A stretch of DNA of 64,000 nt from Acidomonas methanolica (GTDB lineage Bacteria > Pseudomonadota > Alphaproteobacteria > Acetobacterales > Acetobacteraceae). The translations under genes and the position numbers were made by a program. The stretch's first letter is position 1. The number at the start of each line of letters is the position of its first letter. The notes under the pieces are model-generated. The model was given only the letters and a program-made list of their open reading frames with translations, did no database searches and was not told the DNA's origin. Shown here piece after piece: positions 43,520-52,764 of the stretch. Location of the stretch: NCBI RefSeq assembly GCF_004346035.1, contig NZ_SLZN01000003.1, forward strand, positions 124,001 to 188,000. Reading direction: 5' to 3'.

Positions 43520-46500
43520 CCGGGGACATGATCGGGGGCGGGAAGGCGTCGCTTCCGGCGGTTCAGGCCGCGCGGACGCAGAACGAGGCGTCCGATCCGC
43601 TGGTCTCGGCCTTCGTTTCCGCCTCGGCGGGCAGCGGCAAGACCAAGCTGCTGATCGACCGTTTGCTGCGGCTGATGCTGCCGGTCATGAGCGCGCATCC
43701 GGAGACGGGCGAGGCGCTGCTTCTTCCCGGCGGCGAGCCGGGGCGCATCCAGTGCCTGACCTTCACCAAGGCGGCGGCGGCGGAGATGGCGAACCGTTTG
43801 CAGACGCGGCTCGGGAAATGGGTGTCGCTGCCCGATGACGCGCTGGACGCGGAGCTGGAGGGGCTGGACGTGCCGGTGACGCCGGACTCGCGGCGGGCGG
43901 CGCGGGAATTGTTCGTCCGGGTGCTGGATCTGCCGGGCGGGATGAAGATCGGCACCATCCATGCCTTCTGCCAGTCGCTGTTGCGGCGTTTCCCGCTGGA
44001 GGCGGCGGTGAATCCGCATTTCACCCTGCTGGAGGACGCCGACGCGGCGCTGGCGCTGAACGCGGCGATCGAGCGCGAGCTTGCGGCGGCGGCGTCCGAT
44101 CCTTTGCGGCGGGAGGCGCTCGGGCTGCTGGCCGGGCAGGTGGGTCTGGACGCCTATCTGGCGCGGGTGCGCGGGCTCGGCGGCGAGGCGGCGCGGCTGG
44201 CGGAGCTGTTCGCGCGTGATCCCGCCGCGCTGCGCGCCACCTATGCGCGGTTGCTGGGGGCGGGGGAAGAGGAAATCGAAGCGCTCGAGGCGCGGCTGCT
44301 CGCGCCGCCGGAGGAAGGGCGTCTGCGCGCGGCGTTGCGCGCGGCGTTCGACGCGGGAACGGAGACGATGCGCGCGACCGTCGGCGGGATGCTGGACTGG
44401 CTCGCCATGCCCGCCGGGTCGCGTGCGGCGGAGCCGTGGTGCGCGGCGCTGCTGACGAAGGAGGGGACGCCGCGCACGTCGCGGAGCTTCCTTCCCGCCA
44501 AGGTGGCGGCCGCCGCGCCGGAGATCATGGCGGCGATCACGGCGGAGGCCGAAAGGGTGCGGGACATCCGTGCTGCGATCGCGGCCCGGCGGCTGCTGGA
44601 CCTCAACCTCGCGCTGTTCAGCCTCGCCGCGCCGACTCTGGCGCGTTACGCGCGGGACAAATCGGCGCGCGGGCTGGTGGATTATGACGATCTCATCGCC
44701 TCGACGCGCGGCCTTCTGCAGGATCCCGGCGCGGCCTGGGTGCTCTATAAGCTCGACGGCGGCATCGACCATCTCCTGCTCGACGAGGTGCAGGATACCT
44801 CGGGCATGCAATGGGAGATCGCGGGGGCGCTGACGGCGGAGTTTTTCGCGGGGGAGAGCGCGCGGGAAGAGGCGTGGGGCGAGTCGGGGCGTCCGCGCAC
44901 CGTCTTCGCGGTCGGCGATTACAAGCAGTCGATCTACGCCTTTCAGGGGGCGGAGCCGGAGGGGTTCCATCTCTGGCGGGATCGTTTCGCGCGGCAGGTC
45001 GTGGACGGCGCGCAAGCGTGGCGCGATCCGGGGCTGAACGTCTCCTTCCGCTCCGTGCCGCCGGTATTGCGGCTGGTCGATGCGGTCTTCGCGCGAGACG
45101 GCGCGGCGCATGGCCTGCGCGCGCCGGGAGAGGATCTCCCGCCGCATGTCTCGGCGCGGGAGGGCGAGGGGGGGCGCGTGGAGATCTGGCCGCTCGTGCC
45201 GCGCGGCGAGGCGGGCGAGGCGGTGGACCCCTGGGCCGCTCCGTCGGGAAGCGCGGGACAGGGCAGCCCGCCGCAGACTCTGGCGGACGAGCTGGCGCGC
45301 TGGATTGCGGGGCGGATCGGGCAGTCGCCGCAGCCGGGGCAGCCGCCCTTGCGCGCGGGAGAAATTTTGGTGCTGGTGCCGCGCCGCTCGCCCTTCCTCC
45401 GGGCGCTGATCCGGGCGTTGAAGGGGCAGGGCGTCGAGGTGGCGACGCTTGTGCGGGTGGCGCTGACGGAGCAGTTGGCGGTGCAGGATCTGATGACGCT
45501 GTGCGAGGCGCTGCTTCTGCCGCAGGACGATCTGACGCTGGCGGGCGTGCTGACCTCGCCGCTGGGGGGAGTGTCGGACGACTCGCTGATGGCGCTCGCG
45601 ATGGGGCGGGGCGCGACGCCGCTCTGGACGGTGTTGCGCGCGCGGCATGCGGAGCGGGCGGACTGGCGCGCGGCATGGGAAATGCTGGCGGCATTGCAGG
45701 CGCGCGTCGATTTCGCGACGCCCTATCAGCTTCTGGCGAATGTTCTGGGGCGGCATGGCGGAAGGGCGCGGGTTCTGGCGCGGCTCGGCCCCGAGGCGGC
45801 GGAGCCGATGGACGATCTGCTGGCGGCGGCGCTGCGCTTCGAGGCGCTGCATCCGCCGGCCATGCAGGGATTCCTCGCCTGGCTGCGGGCGAGCGAGGCG
45901 ACGGTCAAGCGCGAGCCGGACGCGAGCGCGGACGCGGTGCGGATCATGACGGTGCATGGCGCGAAGGGGTTGCAGGCGCGGCTGGTCGTGCTGCCGGACA
46001 TGACCTGCGCGATGCGGCAGGATTTCTCGCTGCTCTGGTCCGGGGGGGAGCAAGACTGGCCGGTCTGGCTGCCGGGCGGGGGACTGCGCAGCGATATGAC
46101 GGATGGTCTGGCGGCGGCGGCGCGGGAGGCGGCGCGCGCGGAATGGAACCGGCTGCTCTATGTGGCGCTGACCCGGGCCTCGGACTGGCTGGTGATCTGC
46201 GGCTGGGAGAGCGGGCGGAGCCTGCCGGAGACCGCGTGGTATGGGGCGTGCCGGTCGGGCTTCGAGGCGCTCGGCGCGGCGCGGGAGCCGTTTGGCGGCC
46301 CGTGGGGCGGGGAGAGTCTGGTGATCGAGGAGGCGCGGCAGGGCGTGGCGGCGGAGACGCGCGCGGCGGCGGTGACGGCGGCGGCGGCTTCTCTTCCGGC
46401 GTTCTTCGGCAGCGCGCCGCGCTGGGTGGCGAAGCCGCCGGTGCGGGAGGAGGCGCTGACCCGGCCTCTGGCGCCGAGCCGGCCGGACGGGGCGGTGTTC

Positions 46501-47079
46501 GGCGCGGAGCCCGCCGCCCGGTCGCCGCTCGACTGGGCGGCGGGTGCGTCCGGCGCTCGGGAGCGGGCGCTGCGCCGTGGCGTGCTGGTGCATCGGCTGT
46601 TGCAGATCGTGCCGGACTGGGCGGCGGCGGAGCGCCGGGCGCGGGCCGAACTCTGGCTCGCGCAGCCCGCGCGCGGGATCGGGGCCGCGGAGGCGGCGCG
46701 GCTCGCGTCTCAGGTGGCGGAGATTCTGGACGAGCCGTCGCTCGCGCCGCTTTTCGGCCCCGGAAGCCGCGCGGAGCAGGCGCTGGCGGGGATCGTCGCG
46801 GGCCGGGCCGTGACGGGGCAGGTGGATCGTGTCCGCGTCACGGAGGAGGCGATCTATCTCTGCGATTACAAGACGAACCGCCTGCCCCCCCGCGCGGGCG
46901 CGCCGCCGCCCGCCGCCTATCGCAGGCAGATGGCCGCCTATGCCGCCCTGCTGCGGCAGATCCATCCTGGCCTGCCGGTGCGGGCGAGCCTCGTCTGGAC
47001 CGAAGGGCCGTCCGTCACCCTGTTGACGGAGGAGGAACTGGACGCGGCGTTGGACGAACTGGCGCGTGGATCGGGTTGA
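43516..47079 (+). CDS. addA: Double-strand break repair helicase AddA
   Basis: The 1187-aa UvrD-type helicase-nuclease has SASAGSGKTKLLIDRLLRL, CLTFTKAAAAEMANRLQ, LLLDEVQDTSGMQWEI, VGDYKQSIYAFQGAEPEGF, IMTVHGAKGLQARLVVLPDM and LLYVALTRASDWL. The C-terminal nuclease has GQVDRVRVTEEAIYLCDYKT. The GTG at 43516 forms GTGA with the addB stop. Pairs with addB as the end-processing complex. Confidence 0.93.
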   Translation: MTGDMIGGGKASLPAVQAARTQNEASDPLVSAFVSASAGSGKTKLLIDRLLRLMLPVMSAHPETGEALLLPGGEPGRIQCLTFTKAAAAEMANRLQTRLGKWVSLPDDALDAELEGLDVPVTPDSRRAARELFVRVLDLPGGMKIGTIHAFCQSLLRRFPLEAAVNPHFTLLEDADAALALNAAIERELAAAASDPLRREALGLLAGQVGLDAYLARVRGLGGEAARLAELFARDPAALRATYARLLGAGEEEIEALEARLLAPPEEGRLRAALRAAFDAGTETMRATVGGMLDWLAMPAGSRAAEPWCAALLTKEGTPRTSRSFLPAKVAAAAPEIMAAITAEAERVRDIRAAIAARRLLDLNLALFSLAAPTLARYARDKSARGLVDYDDLIASTRGLLQDPGAAWVLYKLDGGIDHLLLDEVQDTSGMQWEIAGALTAEFFAGESAREEAWGESGRPRTVFAVGDYKQSIYAFQGAEPEGFHLWRDRFARQVVDGAQAWRDPGLNVSFRSVPPVLRLVDAVFARDGAAHGLRAPGEDLPPHVSAREGEGGRVEIWPLVPRGEAGEAVDPWAAPSGSAGQGSPPQTLADELARWIAGRIGQSPQPGQPPLRAGEILVLVPRRSPFLRALIRALKGQGVEVATLVRVALTEQLAVQDLMTLCEALLLPQDDLTLAGVLTSPLGGVSDDSLMALAMGRGATPLWTVLRARHAERADWRAAWEMLAALQARVDFATPYQLLANVLGRHGGRARVLARLGPEAAEPMDDLLAAALRFEALHPPAMQGFLAWLRASEATVKREPDASADAVRIMTVHGAKGLQARLVVLPDMTCAMRQDFSLLWSGGEQDWPVWLPGGGLRSDMTDGLAAAAREAARAEWNRLLYVALTRASDWLVICGWESGRSLPETAWYGACRSGFEALGAAREPFGGPWGGESLVIEEARQGVAAETRAAAVTAAAASLPAFFGSAPRWVAKPPVREEALTRPLAPSRPDGAVFGAEPAARSPLDWAAGASGARERALRRGVLVHRLLQIVPDWAAAERRARAELWLAQPARGIGAAEAARLASQVAEILDEPSLAPLFGPGSRAEQALAGIVAGRAVTGQVDRVRVTEEAIYLCDYKTNRLPPRAGAPPPAAYRRQMAAYAALLRQIHPGLPVRASLVWTEGPSVTLLTEEELDAALDELARGSG

Positions 47080-47085
47080 CGCCGG

Positions 47086-47559
47086 TCAGCGGGGGCCGGG
47101 TCTCCCGCCGCCTCCCGCATGACCGCCGGCGAAGCCGCCGCCGGGACGCATCCCCGGCCCTCCGCCGGGTCTGAACCCTTCGCCGCCGGGATGACCGCCA
47201 GGCGGTCCGCCGACGGGCCCTCCGCCGGGACGAAAGCCGGGACCGCCCGGCGGACGTTCAGGCCCTCGCCAGCCGCCCCGCCATCCTCTGCCCCACCCCC
47301 TGTTCCAACCCCCGCCCCAGCCGGGCGACCAGCCCCAGCCTGAGCCGGTCCATCCAGATCCATACCATCCGGGCCGATTCCAGCCCGACCCGTACCAGCC
47401 CGGGGCGTAATATCCCCAGCCGGGGTAGCCCATGTAGGCGCCGGAGCCTCCGTAATAGCTCGTGCCGTAATAGCCGGAATAACCGGTGCCGTAGCAGCCG
47501 CCGAGGAGCGCCAGCAGGGCGCTGGCGGCGAGCAGGCGGCAGGGCGCGGGACGGATCAT
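47086..47559 (-). CDS. Gly/Trp/Tyr-rich putative lipoprotein
   Basis: The 157-aa protein has a lipoprotein signal ([12 protein letters not shown], lipobox LGGC). The mature part is low-complexity: repeats such as PGWYGSGW near residue 53 in several variants, then runs of GGGWNRGW and [10 protein letters not shown]. No known domain. It may be an unstructured, surface-exposed lipoprotein. It is convergent with addA, six bases away. Confidence 0.6.
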   Translation of the reverse strand: MIRPAPCRLLAASALLALLGGCYGTGYSGYYGTSYYGGSGAYMGYPGWGYYAPGWYGSGWNRPGWYGSGWTGSGWGWSPGWGGGWNRGWGRGWRGGWRGPERPPGGPGFRPGGGPVGGPPGGHPGGEGFRPGGGPGMRPGGGFAGGHAGGGGRPGPR

Positions 47560-47829
47560 GGTCGTTCTCCCGCCGGCGGACGAACCGGCGTCAATCAGAT
47601 GTCATGTGATGCGTCGAATATGGCGGGATTCCGGTTATTTCCATGTCGGTCCCGCCGCAATCCGGCAAGGGCGGACCGGAGGAACAGGGGGAAGGAAAGG
47701 CGCGCCGCGTTTCCGAAAGGACGGGCGGCCCTTGAAGCCGGGAGGGGAACGGTTGATATGATACGTTTCCTCATCCTTGTTTCCGGCTGCGAGGGCCGGC
47801 TGCGGGGAGGGGCAGTTCAGGAGCATGAG

Positions 47830-48156
47830 ATGAGTGCGAACACGGTCGCCGTCACGGATGGCAGCTTCGAAAGCGATGTGCTGAAGGCGGAAGGCGCGGT
47901 GCTGGTCGATTTCTGGGCGGAGTGGTGCGGGCCCTGCAAGATGATCGCCCCGGCCCTCGACGAGATCGGCGCGGAATACAAGGACCGCGTGAAGGTGGCG
48001 AAGGTCAATATCGACGAGAATCCGGAAGCGCCGACCCGCTACGGCGTGCGCTCCATCCCGACGCTGATCGTGTTCCGCGACGGCAAGCCCGTCGCGCAGA
48101 AGACCGGGGCGCTCCCCAAGAGCCAGCTCAAGGCATGGATCGACTCGGCATTGTGA
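47830..48156 (+). CDS. trxA: Thioredoxin 1
   Basis: The 108-aa redox protein has the active site [16 protein letters not shown], followed by [20 protein letters not shown] with the cis-Pro. It keeps cytoplasmic protein thiols reduced with thioredoxin reductase. The ATG at 47830 has AGGAG six bases upstream. trxA next to addAB is a common order in alphaproteobacteria. About 270 bases upstream hold no other gene. Confidence 0.96.
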   Translation: MSANTVAVTDGSFESDVLKAEGAVLVDFWAEWCGPCKMIAPALDEIGAEYKDRVKVAKVNIDENPEAPTRYGVRSIPTLIVFRDGKPVAQKTGALPKSQLKAWIDSAL

Positions 48157-48257
48157 ATTTTGCAGTGTGAGCCTGAGTCCGGCGTCGCGGGGAGCTTGCG
48201 CGGCGTCGGGTTTGGGCGCACATACCCCGCCGGACGACTTCGGACGGAGGCGGCGGA

Positions 48258-49322
48258 ATGCGGCTCAAGGCGTTGGACTGGCGTGGCTGTGCCAGGCGCA
48301 TCAGGGACGGGATAGCCTATCCGTTCTGGGCGTTGCAGCTTCTGACAGGCGCCAAGTCGTTTCTCGACAATCCGCTGATCGGCAGCCCGGCGCTGAACGA
48401 GCGCGGCCTGCATGTCGCGCGGCAGGCGCTCGCGCATCGCGCCGCGTCCTATCGGCGCAAATCTCTCGAACGCTTCGTGCCGCCGGAACTGGTGGCGGCG
48501 TTCGAGCGGGACGGCTTCGTGCTGGTGCGTGACGTTCTCCCGCCGGACGAGTTCGCGCGGCTCGTCGAGGAAGTGCGGCGCTATCGCGGCCCGGCGCGGG
48601 AGACGACGCAGGGGGACACCATCACCCGGCGTCTGGCGCTCGATCCCGCGGCGCTGACGGCGATGCCGTCCGTGCGGCGGTTTCTCGATCTCTCTCTCTG
48701 GCGCAGGCTGCTGCGTCTGGTGGGAAGTCAGGACGCCGAGCCGATCTGCTATCTTCAGACGATCCTGCTCCACGCCGTTCCCGGCGATCCGGACCCGCAG
48801 ACGGCGCTGCATGCCGACACCTTCCATCCGACGGTCAAGGCGTGGTTCGCCCTGACGGATGTGGGGGAGGATGGCGGGCCGTTCACCTATGTCCCCGGCT
48901 CGCATCGCATCACCCCGGGCCGGGAGGCGTGGGAAAAACGCATGAGTCTTGTCGCCTCCCGGGGCGCCGACCGTCTGACCGGGCGCGGGTCCTTCCGCGT
49001 CAGGGAGGAGGATCTCGCGGGCATGGGGTACCCGCCGCCGCGGGCGCTGGCCGTTCCCGCCAATTCGCTGATCGTCGCGGATACAGGCGGCTTCCATGCG
49101 CGCGGGCCGAGCGCGGGGCCGGGGATGCGCGTGGAAATCTGGGCCTATGGACGCAGGAATCCATTCTTCACCCTGCCGTTCGATCTCTGGCGAATCCAGG
49201 CGCTCGGGCTGCGCCGGGCGTCGCTGGCCTGGGCGGCGGGGGACTGGCTGGAGCGGCGCGGGCTGAAGCCGCAGGTCTGGCGGCGGCGTCCCGGCGTTTC
49301 GGCGTTCGATCCGGCGGAATAA
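48258..49322 (+). CDS. Phytanoyl-CoA dioxygenase family protein
   Basis: The 354-aa protein belongs to the Fe(II)/2-oxoglutarate PhyH family. The HxD iron ligands are in LHADTFHP (about residue 179) and the second His in GFHARG; GPFTYVPGSHRITPG is typical. An N-terminal extension of about 75 residues (RLKALDWRGCARRIRDG) precedes the core. The substrate is unknown; proteins of this type hydroxylate lipids or small molecules. Confidence 0.75.
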   Translation: MRLKALDWRGCARRIRDGIAYPFWALQLLTGAKSFLDNPLIGSPALNERGLHVARQALAHRAASYRRKSLERFVPPELVAAFERDGFVLVRDVLPPDEFARLVEEVRRYRGPARETTQGDTITRRLALDPAALTAMPSVRRFLDLSLWRRLLRLVGSQDAEPICYLQTILLHAVPGDPDPQTALHADTFHPTVKAWFALTDVGEDGGPFTYVPGSHRITPGREAWEKRMSLVASRGADRLTGRGSFRVREEDLAGMGYPPPRALAVPANSLIVADTGGFHARGPSAGPGMRVEIWAYGRRNPFFTLPFDLWRIQALGLRRASLAWAAGDWLERRGLKPQVWRRRPGVSAFDPAE

Positions 49323-49556
49323 AAGGTGGCGGGGCGCGTCGGATTTCGGCGGTCTTTGAAATCTGATCAATAATTTAGTCTGAATTTAATGTCTAAGAAG
49401 CGTCTTTTCGACTGAGATGACGTTTGCGAGGTACATGGCCGCGAGACTGTGGTCCGCGAAAACATGGAACCTGCGAGTTTCCGCCTCCCGGCGATACAGT
49501 GCGAGTCTCGGGATTGGGGTGTCTGTCTTTCGCGCTGACGGCAAGAGGTGCGGAGC

Positions 49557-51950
49557 ATGGCGGATGGTTCTCAGGCGGACGGCGCTCAGCGCCCTTCGGA
49601 TAGCGAAACGGGGCTGACCTCCGCCGAGGCGGCGAAGCGGCTGGCGCAGTTCGGCGAGAACGCCCTCACGGAACATCATATCTCGACGCTGCGACGCCTG
49701 CTGCGCTTCTTCCTGGGGCCGATTCCGGCCATGATCGAGGTGGCGGCCGTGCTGTCGGCCATCGTCGGCCACTGGGCGGATTTCGGCGTGATCATGGCCA
49801 TGCTGTTCGTCAATGCGGGGGTCGGGTTCTGGCAGGAATGGAAGGCCGACAACGCCATCGCCCTGCTTCAGAAGCGTCTGGCGCCTGGCGCGCGGGTGTG
49901 CCGGGACGGCAGGTGGGAAGATCTTCCGGCCCGGCAGGTCGTGCCGGGCGACCTCGTCATGCTCAGCCTCGGCAATATCGTTCCGGCGGATGTGAAACTC
50001 GTCGGGGACGGGATTCTGAGCGTCGATCAGTCCGCCCTCACGGGTGAATCGCTGCCCGTGGACAAGAAGGCGGGGGATGTCGCCTATTCGGGCTCGATCG
50101 CGCGGCAGGGCGAGGTGAAGGCCGTTGTCGTCTCGACGGGCATGAACACCTATTTCGGCAAGACGGCGCATCTCGTCGAGCAGGCAGGAAATGTCTCGCA
50201 TTTCCAGCGCGCCGTCCTGCGGATCGGCAATTTCCTGATCGTCGTGACGATCGCGCTGGTCTGCTTTATCGCGATCGTCTCGCTGTTCCGTCACGATCCG
50301 ATCATCGACACGTTCCAGTTCGCGATGGTTCTGACCATCGCATCCATTCCCGTGGCGCTGCCCGCGGTGCTGTCGGTGACGATGGCCGTGGGCGCGGAAC
50401 GGCTCGCGCGGATGAAGGCCGTCGTGTCGCATCTCGTCGCCATCGAGGAGATGGCGGGCATGGATCTTCTCTGCACCGACAAGACGGGCACGCTGACGCT
50501 CAACCAGCTGACGCTGGGCGAGGCGGAGCCCGTGGCGGGCGTGGACGCGGCGATGTTGCTGGAGGCGGCGGCGCTGGCCAGCAACACCGCCTCTCCCGAT
50601 GCGATCGACAGCGCGGTGATCACGGCGGCGGGCACGTCGCCCGCGCCGGCGCATCTGGTGAAATTCACCCCGTTCGACCCCGTCGTGAAACGGACGGAAG
50701 CGACGGTGGAGCGCGACGGCAAGACCTTCAGCGTCGCCAAGGGCGCGCCGCAGGTCATCGTCGATCTCTGCGGGTTGACGGGAGCGGCGCGGGACGGTGT
50801 CTCGGCCGCGATCGACGCGGCCGGAACGAAGGGCTATCGCGCGCTCGGCGTCGCGCGGAACGACGGGCAGGGCTGGCACTATCTCGGCATGCTGACCCTC
50901 TTCGACCCGCCCCGGCCCGACAGCGCCTCGACGATCGCCGCCGCACGGTCGATGGGCATCGATTTCAAGATGATCACGGGCGATCACGAGGCCATCGCCC
51001 GCCAGATCGCGGGGAAGCTCGATCTGGGCCAGAACATCGTCGTCGCGGACACGATTTTCGGCAAGGACGCCCCCGCGGACACGCTTTCGGCCATCGAGAA
51101 GGCGGACGGGTTCGCCCGTGTCTTTCCCGAGCACAAATTCGCCATCGTCAAGGCGCTTCAGGGGGCGGGCCATATCGTCGGGATGACGGGCGACGGCGTC
51201 AATGACGCGCCGGCGCTGCGGCAGGCCGATGTCGGCATTGCCGTATCCGGCGCGACGGACGCGGCGCGGGCGGCGGCCGATCTCGTCCTGACGGAGCCCG
51301 GCCTTTCGGTCATCACGCGGGCCATCGAAGAGGCGCGGCGGATTTTCGAGCGCATGACGGGATATGCGATCTATCGCATTTCCGAGACGATCCGCGTTCT
51401 GCTGTTCATGACGGCGAGCATTCTCCTCTATAATTTCTATCCCGTGACCGCGATCATGGTCGTGCTGCTGGCGCTGCTGAACGACGTGCCGATCATGATG
51501 ATCGCCTATGACAACGCGCCGAGCGCGCCGAAGGCGGTGCGCTGGGACATGGTGCGGGTGTTGTCCGTCGCGGCGGTGCTGGGCATCTTCGGCGTCATCG
51601 TGAGTTTCAGCGTGTTCCTGTTCGTCCGGGACTATCTTGCCCTGCCCGCGGCGATCGTGCAGTCGGTCGTGTTTCTCAAGCTGCTCGTCGCGGGACACAT
51701 GACGATCTACCTGACGCGGAACAAGGGGCCTTTCTGGGAGCGGCCGTGGCCGTCCTGGAAGCTGGTCGTGCCGTGCGAACTGGCGCAGGCGATCGGCACG
51801 ATCACGGTCGTTTACGGCTGGTTCATGGCGCCGACGGGCTGGGGGCTCGCGGCGATGGTCTGGGGGTTCGCGCTGGCGGAATTCGTGGCGGCCAGCTTCC
51901 TCAAATGGGGCGTGTACAAGCTGCTCGGCCGGGTCGTCCGGGCGTCCTGA
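49557..51950 (+). CDS. P-type ATPase, plasma-membrane H+-ATPase (type IIIA)
   Basis: The 797-aa pump has the actuator motif LTGESLPVDKKAGD, phosphorylation site LLCTDKTGTLTLNQL, MIAYDNAPSAP after the membrane helices, and GDGVNDAPALRQADVGIAV. Of the ten expected TM helices, about eight can be placed (for example VTIALVCFIAIVSLF). It matches the yeast/plant-type H+-ATPases seen in some bacteria, and should export protons. The plant autoinhibitory tail is absent. The ATG at 49557 follows AGAGGTG. An AT-rich region at 49365-49400 lies upstream. Confidence 0.85.
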   Translation: MADGSQADGAQRPSDSETGLTSAEAAKRLAQFGENALTEHHISTLRRLLRFFLGPIPAMIEVAAVLSAIVGHWADFGVIMAMLFVNAGVGFWQEWKADNAIALLQKRLAPGARVCRDGRWEDLPARQVVPGDLVMLSLGNIVPADVKLVGDGILSVDQSALTGESLPVDKKAGDVAYSGSIARQGEVKAVVVSTGMNTYFGKTAHLVEQAGNVSHFQRAVLRIGNFLIVVTIALVCFIAIVSLFRHDPIIDTFQFAMVLTIASIPVALPAVLSVTMAVGAERLARMKAVVSHLVAIEEMAGMDLLCTDKTGTLTLNQLTLGEAEPVAGVDAAMLLEAAALASNTASPDAIDSAVITAAGTSPAPAHLVKFTPFDPVVKRTEATVERDGKTFSVAKGAPQVIVDLCGLTGAARDGVSAAIDAAGTKGYRALGVARNDGQGWHYLGMLTLFDPPRPDSASTIAAARSMGIDFKMITGDHEAIARQIAGKLDLGQNIVVADTIFGKDAPADTLSAIEKADGFARVFPEHKFAIVKALQGAGHIVGMTGDGVNDAPALRQADVGIAVSGATDAARAAADLVLTEPGLSVITRAIEEARRIFERMTGYAIYRISETIRVLLFMTASILLYNFYPVTAIMVVLLALLNDVPIMMIAYDNAPSAPKAVRWDMVRVLSVAAVLGIFGVIVSFSVFLFVRDYLALPAAIVQSVVFLKLLVAGHMTIYLTRNKGPFWERPWPSWKLVVPCELAQAIGTITVVYGWFMAPTGWGLAAMVWGFALAEFVAASFLKWGVYKLLGRVVRAS

Positions 51951-51961
51951 GTCCTGTCGGT

Positions 51962-51998
51962 GATGCGGCGGTCCTCACGCGACCGGGGCCGCCGCATC
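51962..51998. terminator. Hairpin terminator between the H+-ATPase and marC genes
   Basis: GATGCGGCGG and CCGCCGCATC are perfect 10-bp arms with a 17-base loop, 12 bases after the ATPase stop and 17 before the convergent marC stop. There is no strong T-tract, but the position fits a two-way terminator. Confidence 0.6.
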
Positions 51999-52014
51999 GT
52001 TCCCGTGTCGAAGA

Positions 52015-52644
52015 TCACGCCGCGTGGAAGATGGCCTTGAAGCCGTCGGCGATCATGCCCACGGCGATGGCGAGCAGGATCATGCCCATCAGGCGGATCG
52101 TAATGCCGCGGATGGTGTCGCTCATGACCTTGCCGATACGGGCGGCGAAGAACAGGACGCCGAGCAGGATCAGCAGAATCGCCGTCACGATGATGCCGAC
52201 ATCGAATTTTCCGTCCGGGTAGGCCGGGTTCGCCGCATAGATGATGATGGTCGCGACGGTGCCCGGTCCGACCACGAGCGGGAAGGTGAAGGGATAGAAG
52301 GCCAGGCCGGACAGGTCCTGCATCTGGGCTTTTTCCTGCGGGCTGCCCTGATGGGAGGCGATCGCCCCGCCATTGAGCATCGACCATGCGATATGGGCCA
52401 GCACGATGCCGCCGGCGATGCGGAACTGATTGATCGTGATTCCGAAGAAGGCGATGATCTCCTGGCCGCAGAAGAGAATGATCGCGCACATGATGGCCGC
52501 GTAGGCCGTGATCCTGAAGGCGAGTGTCCGTTGTTCGGCCTGCGTCATCCCCGTCGTCATGGCCAGAAAGACCGGCAGGCTGAGGAACGGGTTGACGATG
52601 GCGAGAAACGTTCCGCACGCCTTGATGAATTCTGTCTTGTCCAT
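52015..52644 (-). CDS. MarC family membrane protein
   Basis: The 209-aa protein has six TM helices and the MarC/NAAT core: TFLAIVNPFLSLPVFLAMTT, FGITINQFRIAGGIVL, AFYPFTFPLVVGPGTVATII. The family was once linked to multiple antibiotic resistance; its real function is unclear and may be small-molecule transport. The ATG at 52644 is standard. Confidence 0.85.
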   Translation of the reverse strand: MDKTEFIKACGTFLAIVNPFLSLPVFLAMTTGMTQAEQRTLAFRITAYAAIMCAIILFCGQEIIAFFGITINQFRIAGGIVLAHIAWSMLNGGAIASHQGSPQEKAQMQDLSGLAFYPFTFPLVVGPGTVATIIIYAANPAYPDGKFDVGIIVTAILLILLGVLFFAARIGKVMSDTIRGITIRLMGMILLAIAVGMIADGFKAIFHAA

Positions 52645-52764
52645 GATGTCCTTGCGTTCCGGCCTGTGGGCGCGTTGATATCACGGCGGCAACGCGAGGC
52701 CGAGCCCTCCCGCCCCCCGGAATACGGGATGCGGGAGACGGAACGCGGGAGGGGTGTTTTTTCT

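Noticed and set aside
47746..47766. GGAAC followed by CGTT upstream of trxA as an EcfG promoter
   Set aside because: The spacing is 13 bases; EcfG promoters need 16-17.
49356..49370. TTGA-N7-TCAA upstream of the H+-ATPase gene as a second FNR box
   Set aside because: The spacer is seven bases instead of six, which breaks the FNR symmetry.
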